From Phoenix dactylifera (lineage: Eukaryota > Streptophyta > Magnoliopsida > Arecales > Arecaceae): a stretch of DNA of 64,000 bases. Under the pieces are notes generated by a model. The model saw nothing but the letters and a program-made list of their open reading frames with translations. It did no database searches and had not been told where the DNA came from. Below, piece after piece: positions 24,244 through 34,020 of the stretch. The position numbers and the translations under genes are program-made. Position 1 is the stretch's first letter. Each line of letters starts with the position of its first letter. Location of the stretch: assembly GCF_009389715.1 (NCBI RefSeq), contig NC_052409.1:2582001-2646000 (forward strand). The letters run 5' to 3'.

Positions 24244-27200
24244 TCACCTATTGTTGTAACAGGAGCACTGGCAGCCTTGTGCAGTGGTGGTGCTGGAGGA
24301 GGGGGAGCTGTCCTTTTGGCCATTCTGTAACATGTAGGGCAGAGATGCCACATGATTGAGGGCAACAGCTACATCACGCATGGTGGGGCGCATTTGAGGC
24401 TGCTCATGAAGACACAATGAGGTGACAACCGATAGCTGGTAAAAGGCACAGATCGGGTAGCGCCCATGCAGTAATGGATCAGCCAATTGAATGAACCTCC
24501 TCCTATCATTGAGAAAAAAGAAATGAAATGAAACTTCAGTTAAGAGGTAACTTAAAACAGTATCTAGCTTGAAATCTGCCTGGGCCACACATGGTCACAA
24601 AAGAAGGAAACTTTGTTTCAGGGACTCTGTTCATGATCTGAGCTAGCCAGTAGTGGTTGAATTACAAAGTGAAGTCTTCATACCACTCGACAATAGAAAC
24701 TATGGAAATATAGAATTATAGTGAGATCCTTGTGATTATTTTCTGGATATTAGACTAGCCTAACATATCTGTATTTTACAAACTGGAGCCATCACTGTCC
24801 TTATAATATTGATAAAGAAAATCTACATTATTGGAAAAGTGAAAAAACAGAAACCACCTCTCTGTTATGCATTTTACTCAGATTTAATATGCTTCTGAGA
24901 ACAGTGATCTTAATTTACCCATACACCAAAAAATGTTAGAAATTTAGAATTGGAATCTATGGTGTCTTTCAAAAACAGCTGGTAGTCATCTGATGAAGCT
25001 TCCTGAATAATCAGAAAAGTAAAGGTTCTCAAAATTTTCAAGTGAAATGATATACTAACAATGAGTTGAAGCAGAAAAGAAAAGATTCAAAAACTTTTTT
25101 CTGTAGAAATTAAAAAAGATATAGAACTGAAATGCCATTATTGTGATGACCTACCCATGAAATTAAATTCTGCTTCCCCAACTTCTTGGAAAAGTCAAAC
25201 ACCCTTTTACCGGTGATCAGCTCTAACAGAACCACACCAGTCAGCTTCCCACTCATAGCATAATCAGGAGCACAATATCCGTAAGTTCCCACCACCCTTG
25301 TTGAAACATGAGTTTTGTCACCAACAAGTCCAAGCTTCGTGGGTCCAAAATCAGAGAGCTTAGGGTTGAAATCATTATCTAACAATACGTTAGCAGATTT
25401 TAAGTCACGATAAATATCAGGTGGGTTAACCACATCATACAAATAGGCGAGCCCTTTTGCAGCACCAACAGCAATCTTTACCTGTGTGTTCCAATCTAGT
25501 GCTTCTTTGTTAGGTGGCAGATCTGAGAAAAGAAATAACTTATGGATCAGTAACTCACACAATGGAATATGAAATATTAAAATCTAAGAGACGTCAATAT
25601 TTAAATCAGAAAAACTATGGCATACATCTGTTGATCAAACTGAATAAAGATAAGTCGAGATGCCACATGATTTGTTTCTTTATGATGTGTGAAACTGCAG
25701 TTGTGATCAAATAATGTAGCAAAGGCCATTAGTCATATAGATGCACATAAAGCAAGTAAAGGGTGACTATCTTCCAAGCATAAGTTGGAATCTAAAGAAA
25801 GTTACCGGCTTGGATTAGTGAAAAATTGCTGGAACTCTCTAATAAGGATGAGAGCACAAAGCTTTCCACGAAGTGTAATACCAAAGATAATGAAATGCTC
25901 GGTACTGGCTTGGTTTGGTTAACTAGACTTTTCAATGAAACATGGGAGTTACCAAAAGGACCATGGATTAAAAAAAAAGCATTTCTGCAGGATTTAAAGA
26001 CATCTTTACCTCAAATTTACGCCAAGTTTCATCAAAGTAGGCTTGTAAGTCACAACTAGAAGTGTTGAGAATGGGCAATGGAACAAAAGATAACCAATAA
26101 GAAACTAAAATTCAGAACTCAAGTAATAAGATTGTTAAATAATTTTTCCTAGTAGTAATACGAATAATTAATATCCAAAACCAAAACAATCAAGCCTTCC
26201 CAACTATTTGGGGTCAACTTTATAATTCTGCTTTCACCAAGAATTCCTATTTAGGGCTACATTTGATGTCATTTGAAACTTTTCCGCATTCTCAGTCACA
26301 CAATTAATTGATCAGAAGTTGATTTTTTTATGGGCATTAATTCATGCAGGAATCCAGGACAAAAGTATTTACAACTTTAAAGATCTACATGTGGAACCAG
26401 TTACAAAACCAAGATTGAATCATAAGCTGAGTAACGTCTAAGTTTTGATCCTGGCAAAATATTTACATCAACCCTCAACACACTACACATATTACAAATA
26501 AAGTAGCTACAAACATCAGTAGGAATCATGTCGATGAATGATGTTTACATGTTACAATTATGTCAGGATTATTTGCTAATTTGAAATTTTGAAGAGGGTG
26601 CTTTAGGAGAGAACGTTCTTAAATAAGTCCAATACCTGGAGTAACACAAAGCTTGAAATGCAACTGCAAAGAGAACATAATTGGAGTAGTTTTGAGTCGG
26701 AGCCAATGCCCCAAGACAGAGTGGAGTGTATCTATCTTGCTAGAATATTACAAAGGATTGGAAATATAGATAAATTTGTTCTTGGTATAATCAAAACCTG
26801 GAGAACTCTGTGCAGCTGCAGAGCTGCACTTCCAGGTGGTGTAATTGGAGCAAGTTAATGCAGCAATGAGACATAAGATGAGCGACAGAAGAACAAGGAT
26901 AAAATTAGGAAGAAAATAATGAAGGGGATACATGAGAGTAATGTTTAACAGAGAAAAGGATATGGAGATGAAGAGGGCAAAATAAGAAAGAGAGTTGGAA
27001 AAGACAAACATTTGAACCATTAAGAGAGTTTGTTTATATGCATTGAAGACCGCACTGTTTGAGAATGGCTTAGATTTGGGTCCAACAATCTGAAAGGTAG
27101 AGGGTATGAAAGAGTACATAAACATAAAACAAATAGAAGGATTTATAATAACTGCTTATAGTCGAGTATATGACCATGAAGAAAATACGATAAAGCAACT

Positions 27201-28016
27201 AGCGGATGGAAGGTCAAAACAAGCCTTGTCATGTGTGGTTCTGCATGGTGTATCCTTCCTTGTGATGTAGTAACCTGGTAGCCGTTAGCTTATAGTTGAA
27301 AACAATTAACATTGACGTAAACTACATTTATGTTTCTGCAAGCCCGTAAGCTTCATCCCAAAACATAATAATATACCTCATACCTTGCATGATGGAAACA
27401 ATGATAAATAAAAGAAAGTTCCATTGGATTTCTCATATAACACCAAAAGGAACTTATATTTCAGCAAAATGATCATTTACAGCAATTAATATACCATTTC
27501 TGGTCAGCAAAGATCTGTGGTAACAAGTCAACGTTCACAACAACCATGCAAATAATATATGTAAACCAGATCAGTAAAAGCAAAAGGCTGACAGAAATAG
27601 GATGATTTATTAAAGAAGCTTACCACATAAGTGATCTTCCAAGCTACCATGTGGCAAGTACTCATAAACCAACAGCATCTCAGCTCCCTCAGCACAATAT
27701 CCACATAAGCTGACAAGATTTGGATGGTGCAACATTATCAACATTAGAACCTCGACCAGGAATTCATTGCTCCCCTGCAGCCCATTGTGATTCAGCTGCT
27801 TGATTGCTACAACCTGCCCATCAAAATGAAAATTTATATATCAAATGTAATCAAAATCAGAACTTGTCAACAAAAGATGCATCAAATCCTAAGCAAGTTT
27901 GCTACAGAAGAAGAATATGTGCTTGCCTGGCCTGATTCCAAGAACCCCTTAAAGACCCTCCCAAAACCCCCTTCCCCAATCAAATTAGACAACTTGAAGT
28001 TCAAAGTAAAAAGAAA
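24244..28016 (-). pseudogene. degenerate RLCK-VII kinase locus
   Basis: Minus-strand exons: 28016-27927 (glycine loop, [13 protein letters not shown]), 27813-27624 ([11 protein letters not shown] to [14 protein letters not shown]), 25522-25155 ([34 protein letters not shown]) and a C-terminal piece ending at 24244. It belongs to the PBL kinases, but the third exon jumps from SGKLT to [10 protein letters not shown], an in-frame loss of about eight residues that removes the conserved Asp of subdomain IX. APE is APD and DFGLAK is DFGPTK. The first donor is GC (CAG|GCAAGC). The last junction does not close: the exon at 25155 ends in phase 0, but no acceptor leads in frame to the NDRRRFIQLADPLL segment near 24515. 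No MG(N/C) first exon was found. A transcribed but altered kinase remains possible; decay is more likely. Confidence 0.7.
26040..26230 (+). mobile_element. possible SINE with conserved angiosperm 3' domain
   Basis: The sequence ATCAAGCCTTCCCAACTA followed by TTTGGGGTCAAC (around 26187-26220) resembles the 3' domain shared by many angiosperm SINEs (AAGCCTTgtCCCAACTA..TTGGGGTCGGCT). It is preceded by an A-rich, AATAAT-type stretch. The 5' tRNA-like promoter boxes were not confirmed, so the left boundary is approximate. It lies inside the 2.1-kb intron of the degenerate kinase locus. Confidence 0.4.
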
Positions 28017-28389
28017 CTGGGATGCCAAAGGGGGAGGCGGATTTAAATTTTTTGCCCAAGAAAAAAAATCAAAATAATCTTACAGAAAAAGGAAGTGATG
28101 AATGCCAGCATACCTAAAGAACATAAGGGTGTCCTTAAAATTTAAAGAATTTGGCATGCCAAAGAGGAAATACTGCGATTTTTTGGCAAGAAAAGGATTC
28201 AAAACACTTCGGCATACCTAAGGAATCACCGAGCCCGGACAAGGACCAGGGCATCGTGCCATCACTGAGCCTCCTTCCAGCTTACTTCTGACGATAGGTC
28301 ATGCAAGAAAAGCAACTCATCTCTCAGCCCCAAATCCAACCCTAATCAGGACCAACAACCACAACCCTGAAATCTATCTAAAATCTCCC

Positions 28390-28985
28390 TGTTGTAAAAA
28401 TAATAGATGAAAAGAAGGAAGAACTTATCAGTTGTGGCGTGATTTCACCTTCCTTAAGAATAGATCGCGCCCATCGGAGAATGAATCTCGGTGTAGCAGG
28501 TAATGGCGGCCTATCCTCTCAGAAAGCGCTCAGGAAAACAGCCCAGAAGCGCCCAGGAAAACAGAACAGAGGAGAGTATCCTCTCGGGAACACAGAAAAC
28601 AGAGAGAGGCTCTCGGGAAATCAGAGAGAGGATTAAGATTTCTCTATTCTTAATCCTTGGATCTGATAGGGTTTAAAAAGAAAGAAAGAGACGTATTTAA
28701 AAGACACGTCGTTTTACCAAAGCGTCGTTTTACCAAGAGACAAAACGAAATAGTTTTAAAGAAACCAGGCTCAAGCCCACACCCGCGCGCGGGGGGGGGG
28801 GGGGGGGGGGGGGGGGGGGTGAGCACGACGCGCCCGGTTAAACGTTTCCGGATCGGATTCGCCAATTTTTTTGGCTTGGACCTCCATTGGGCTTGAATAC
28901 TACATAAAAATCTTTTGAGTTTTATCCCTTTCCAATGTGGGACTAAAGAAAGTACACTCGACTCGAAATTTTGAAATATTTAACA
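28390..28985 (-). mobile_element. copia 3' LTR
   Basis: Read on the minus strand the LTR starts TGTTAAATATTTC at 28985 and ends TTTTTACAACA at 28390, giving TGTT...AACA ends. It contains an AGTCCCACATTGG motif near its start, as in other plant copia LTRs. A polypurine tract (GTGGGGGAT) precedes it at 28986-28994. It contains a run of 29 G residues (28791-28819 on plus). The downstream flank is GGGAG (minus), but the matching duplication at the other end was not found. Confidence 0.75.
28791..28819 (+). repeat. poly-G tract, 29 G
   Basis: An uninterrupted run of G preceded by CGCGCGC, inside the copia 3' LTR. It could fold into G-quadruplexes and is also a place where sequencing and assembly often fail, so its true length is uncertain. 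Confidence 0.85.
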
Positions 28986-29512
28986 ATCCCCCACATATTT
29001 TAAAATTCAATAATAAGTTAACGAGCGCGAGAGTTCAATGCATCGAAATAGTGTCTTTGAGACTATGAACCATTTTTAGGACTAGTAAGTATGGCTTACA
29101 GAACTTTTGGTGAAACATGAAATTTCTATGAACCAAAAGTCCTTTACGTAAATCAGTGACTCATAGCCCACATTGACCTCTCAAGTTCTGGGCTTGTTCT
29201 AAACGAGTTGGTGCAAATAGGTCATGCACCTTACCTGGATATTCATGAGTGCTTTAGAGACTGCCTAATTCTCATAGAAAGCGGCCCCACTCCCACACCC
29301 ATATAGGTGGATCCATCAAGTGTGTACTGCAGGTAGACACACCATCCTAAAGGACTATGGTATCCATTAAGAGCTTTACCTCATCCTTATCTACTGCAGT
29401 TTGCACTATCTACACCATAGGGATGGATTTTCAAAATTAAATATGATAGTGTACTCACAGTCAACTAGCGACTTGTTATTACCCATATGAACATGCTTCA
29501 TGGGATCTCCAA

Positions 29513-30187
29513 TCACACATGTTGGGTTTCTGTCGTTATTGACTTTGATATAGGCATTAGTCCCATCCCCCTCGATGTTTCACTCACTAGTTTTCTACCT
29601 AGTGGTTTTGTCAAAGGATCAGCCAAATTCAACTCTAACTTTACAAACTCAAGAGATATAATCCCATCATCAAGCAGCTGCCTTACAATATTATATCTCA
29701 ACCTTATGTGTCTACTCTTCCCATTATAAACTTTATTCTTAGCTCGATATATAGCAGCTTGGTTATCACAAAGAATAGACACAGAAGGTGTTGGTTTATT
29801 CTATAATGGAATATCCCCCACAAGATTTCTAAGCCATTCAGCTTCATAACTTGCCTTTTCTAAGGCAATAAACTCGGACTCCATCGTAGACCGAGCGATG
29901 CATGTTTGCTTGGATGATTTTCAAGATACTGCAACCCCACTAAGAGTAAAGATATATCCACTCGTGGATTTCATCTCATCTGAATCAGAGATCCAATTTG
30001 CATCACTATACCCTTCTAATACAGCTGGAAATCCACGATATAACAAATCATAATTAATAGTTCCTTTCAAGTACCTTAGTACTCTATGAACTGCACTCCA
30101 ATGATCCTTACTAGGATTATGAGTATACCTACTCAATCTTCCTACTGCATAAGCAATATCAGGACGAGTGCAGTTAACTAAAAACAT
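29513..30187 (-). pseudogene. copia RNase H region (interrupted)
   Basis: Two open stretches cover the RT tether and RNase [21 protein letters not shown] to [12 protein letters not shown] (30187-29921), then ILCDNQAAIYRAKNKVYNGK to ADPLTKPLG (29782-29513). The stop after GVAVS sits where copia elements have Trp (SWKS), and a second Trp-to-stop change lies near 29810. Both are TGG changed to TGA or TAG. Confidence 0.85.
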
Positions 30188-30246
30188 TAAACTACCAATG
30201 ATATGAGCATATTCTATTTGTAAGATACCATTTTCTTTATTTTTCT

Positions 30247-31671
30247 TTAAATGTAAGCATCATATGGAGTATATACGGGTTTAGTATCATAATGTTCAAA
30301 TTTTCTTAAAATTTTCTCAATATAGTGTTCTTGTGATAACATAAGTCCATTAGAACTTCTTGTTATCTTAATTCCAAGAATTACATCAGCTTCATCCATA
30401 TCTTTCATATCAAAATTAGAAGCCAAAAATTTCTTAGTATCTATAACTATATTCAAATCAGTTCCCATTATAAGCATATCATCAACATACAAACATATGA
30501 TCACAACAACATTATTAACAACCTTACTATAAACGCACTTATCAGCCTCATTAATTAGAAAGCCATTAGATACCAGTACTTTATCAATTTTTTCATGCCA
30601 TTGTTTAGGTGCTTGTTTTAATCCATATAAGGATTTCACTAATTTACAAACTTTGTGCTCATTACCAGGAACAACACAACCTTCTGGTTGTTCCATGTAA
30701 ATTTCTTCATCTAATTCTCCATTCAAGAATGCAGTTTTTACATCCATTTGGTGAATTACTAAATTATGAGTGGATGCTAATGCAATAAGTACTCTAATAG
30801 ATGAAATTCTAGAAACTAGTGCAAATGTGTCAAAATAATGAATATTTTTTCTTTGTGAGTATCCTTTCGCCACTAATCTTGCTTTAAACTTATCAATTGA
30901 ATTATCAGGTTTTAATTTTCTTTTAAAAATCCACTTACAACCAATTGATTTAGCACCTAGAGGCAAATCAACTAAGGTCCATGTATGATTAGACATAATA
31001 GACTCTATTTCATTATTAATAGCCTCCTTCCAAAAAGGTGCATCAGCCGAAGTTATTGCTTCTTTATAAGTTTGAGGTTCATTATCAACAAGAAAAGTGT
31101 AAAAGTCATTTCCAAAATTTTTCTCTTTTCTAGTTCTTTTACTTCTTCTTAAATCAACTTCATAATTTTCATGTGCCTCCTTTTCTTGTTTATTATGAGG
31201 CAGAGAGTCAATTTTTTCTTTACCTAGTTTCATAGGAAAGATATGTTCAAAGAAATCAGCATTTTTAGATTCTACTGTAGTGTTGAGTTCCATAATATTA
31301 GATTCACATTTTAATACCAAGAATCTATAAGCAGCACTATTTAATACATAACCAATAAATAAGCAATCAAAAGTTTTAGGTCCCAACTTTCTTTTCTTCG
31401 GTTCAAGTAATAGAACTTTGGCCAAACACCCCCATACTTTAAGATATGTAAGGTTAGGTACATGACCTTCCCATAACTCATAGGGTGTCTTACCAGATTT
31501 CTTATAAGGTATTCTATTTTGAATGTGACAAGCAGAGAGAATAGCTTCCACCCACAAATAAAGAGGTACTCCTGAGCTTATTAACATAGCATTCATCATT
31601 TCTTTTAGAGTTCTATTTTTACGTTCAGCAACTCCGTTAGATTCAGGAGAATATGGTGGGGGTAATCTCAT
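30247..31671 (-). pseudogene. copia integrase end and reverse transcriptase
   Basis: An open stretch of 474 codons. It begins with the last integrase motif (SPESNGVAERKNRTLKE, catalytic Glu) and contains the full RT core: WKEAINNEIESI, KWIFKRKLKPDNSIDKFKAR, MDVKTAFLNGELDEEIYM, SLYGLKQAPKQWHEK and CLYVDDMLIM. It stops at TPYDAYI, where a small deletion breaks the link to the tether region. Confidence 0.88.
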
Positions 31672-32896
31672 GAATTATACCTTTATCTTCACAAAATTTA
31701 TTGAAGAGATTATACTCATATTCTCCTCCTCTATCAGTCCTTATTCTTTTAATTTTCTTATTAAATTTATTTTCTACTTCAGTAACATATTGCTGAAATT
31801 TTTCAAAAGTTTCATCTTTAGTTCTAAGTAGATATACCTTAGTGTATTTAGAATAATCATCAATAAAAGTTATGTAAAATCTTTTTCCTCCTCTAATTGG
31901 AGTGTTTTTCAAATCTCCTAAATCAGAATGTATTAATCCAAGTAATTCGGTTTCTCTTTTTATTGACTTATGACTCTTTTTAGTAGATTTAGACTCTACA
32001 CACACTTCACATTTATCATTCACATTTCCAAAGGTAATGTTATTTAACAAGCCTAGGTCTTTCATTTTCTTGATATAAGAAAAATTAACATGTTCTAATC
32101 TACTATGCCATATATCAACAAAATCAATCAAACAAGCAAAAGATGATGCATTTTCATTCATAGTTTCAGTTACATTCAAGACAAATAAACCCTGGTTACA
32201 ATAACCCTTTCCAATGAAAACATTGTTCTTAGTCATTACAATTTTATCAGACTCAAAATACACTTTAATTCCAGCCTTTCCTAATAAAGAAACAGATACT
32301 AAGTTCCAACGGATATTAGGAACATGCAGCACATCATTCAGAGAAAAGACTTTTCCTGATGTTAGCTTGAGGAGTATTTTTCCTTTGCCAACCACTGGCG
32401 AGGGTCTTGAATCACCCATAAACACTTGTTCTTCGCCTTCATTCAATGGAGTGTAGGAAGTAAACGCACTCCTATTACCACAAATATGTCTGGTAGCCCC
32501 AGAGTCTACCACACAGTCCTTTGCTCCCATAACCATGTTGGTTTCAGACACAACTGCTGCAATAATATCTGTCTCCACCAAATTAGCATTTGGTTTAGCA
32601 GATATATCATTCCTTTTTCTAAACCTGCATTGATTAGCATAATGTCTAGATTTTCCACAAACAAAACAAGTTCCTTTTCTTTTAAAACCAGGACCTTGGA
32701 ACTTAGGTTTCTTATCATTTTTGAGATAAGGCTTCTTGGACTTTGAACAAGACCCACCTGGTTTGCTGACTATTACATTGGCTTTGGAAGTCATTTCCTT
32801 GGCCAATTGTTCTCGGTCTCTAACTCGATTTTGTTCTTCAATTCTAATATGAATAATAACATCTTCAAGACTCATATGTTTTCTTTTGTGCTTCAT
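31643..32896 (-). pseudogene. copia gag C-terminus, protease and integrase
   Basis: An open stretch of 417 codons. It holds the CCHC zinc knuckle, the aspartic protease motif DSGAT, the integrase zinc-binding region (HSRLEHVNFSYIKKM) and the start of the catalytic core (HSDLGDL, FIDDYSKYTKVYLL). It ends prematurely at ITPTIFS because an extra C in a C run shifts the frame; the correct continuation PPYSPESNGVAERKNRTLKE is in the next frame. Confidence 0.85.
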
Positions 32897-33099
32897 GTTG
32901 TTTTTATAATTTTTTCAAGACTCAGGTAATTTTTCAATCAGACAGCCGGCTAGAAAAACTTCTTGAAGTATTATGTCTTCATTTTTAAGATCAGTGACCA
33001 GCCTATGAAAATCATGGATTTGTGATGACACATTCCTATCCTCAGACATTTGAAAGTGCAGAAAATTTTCTATAGCATATTTCTGTACTCCAGCATCTT

Positions 33100-33417
33100 C
33101 TAACACATATTTTTTATCAGATTTTTCCAAATTTCTGCAGCTTCTTTGTATGAACAGTAGACATCAAAAAGTTTATTGGACAGTGTACTCGGAATTGTGT
33201 GCCTATAGATTTTATTTCCATGTTCCCATTCTTTGAATTTAGTATCAAAATCTTCAGACCCTTCTATCGGTTTTGACTGATTTAAATACCGAGCAAAATT
33301 AAGCATATCCAATGCAGAATAAACACGTTCTTGCCATCTCTTAAAATACATACCATTAAAACTCTCAATTTTAGAAGTATCAGGAATTGACCTAGCAGTA
33401 ATCATAGCAGAATCCAT
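33100..33417 (-). pseudogene. copia gag, N-terminal part
   Basis: It starts MDSAMITARSIPDTSKIESF and continues through FKRWQERVYSALDML, matching the gag N-terminus of plant copia elements (UBN2-type). Near 33110 the frame shifts; the gag continues in another frame as KKYVLEDAGVQKYAIENFLH down to 32915, where LPES is followed by TGA in place of an expected Trp codon. It is therefore not translatable as one protein. Confidence 0.8.
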
Positions 33418-33437
33418 GTTGATCTATTCTTAAAATT

Positions 33438-34020
33438 GTTGTAAAAAACCACTAGGTATTCCGAGGGGAGGCGGAAACCCTAACGGGGAATTCTGCTATG
33501 ATTAAACCGAGGAAGAAAGCAAGAAATGAGGGAATTCCGAGGGGAGGCGGAAACCCTAACGGTAAGGCCAGGAATAGGGAAGATGTGTCTGGGGGAGAAG
33601 CGGAGGAAGAGAAAAAGAGAAGGTTTCTTGTTTCCTCTCTGTTTCCGTTTGCTTCTTTTTAGGGTTCCGTTCAGATGACCGGAATTTTTGCGCTCGCCGG
33701 CCGTTTCCGCCAGAGGAGAGGGAAGATGGAGGGGAGAAGTAAGGAAGATGCCATGAGAGGGCCCGCGATGCACGAAACAGAGCGATGCACGGGAGAAAGG
33801 AGAGGTGGCGCTCCGCGGGAAATAACGGAGCCATAGTTTTCGGCAAATAGAAACTTGACGCGTCAGCACGCGATGCTTCAGTTACAGGAATAGTTTGCTC
33901 GATGTATACGAGCGGGCTAAGAGAGTCTTCTTGCGGCCCATCCAACAACCGATTTAGACACTCTGAAAAAATAAAATTTATGAAATCCCAAATCAATCAT
34001 TGTCGAATCTAAAGGATTCC
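33438..34020 (-). mobile_element. rearranged 5' flank of the copia element
   Basis: Where the 5' LTR should be, the sequence does not match the 3' LTR. It holds a 29-bp direct repeat (ATTCCGAGGGGAGGCGG followed by AAACCCTAACGG) at 33458 and 33534. It also holds a 15-bp segment (33490-33504) that is the inverted complement of the gag start region (33399-33413). On the minus strand a TGTTGGATGGGCC word near 33945 and the ACAACA at 33437 could bound a different LTR of about 510 bp, but no partner exists here. Confidence 0.4.

Larger units (their letters stand above)
28986..33437 (-). mobile_element. Ty1/copia retrotransposon internal region (dead copy)
   Basis: The gag-pol order reads down the minus strand: gag from 33417; zinc knuckle CFVCGKSRHYANQC (about 32640-32680); protease DSGATRHICG (about 32475-32510); integrase to about 31650; reverse transcriptase with CLYVDDMLIM (about 30475-30505); RNase H with LCDNQAAIYRAKN (about 29700-29780). 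Protease-integrase-RT-RNase H order is diagnostic for copia. The frame is broken by shifts near 33110, 31650 and 30250, and by stops that replace an expected Trp (about 32925, 29925 and 29810). The 5' LTR is not recognisable; only TTTTTACAACA (33437-33447 on plus) matches the LTR end. The element is inactive. It lies 370 bp upstream of the degenerate kinase, on the same strand. Confidence 0.92.

Noticed and set aside
26748-27125. 125-codon hydrophobic minus frame
   Set aside because: It lies in an intron of the kinase locus, is T-rich, and has no family match.
13784-28016. The two RLCK-VII loci as a recent tandem duplication
   Set aside because: They belong to different branches ([11 protein letters not shown] versus [11 protein letters not shown] type) and their exon contents differ; recent duplication is not supported.
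32214-32757. Plus-strand frames of 80-106 codons
   Set aside because: Antisense shadows of the copia gag-protease region.
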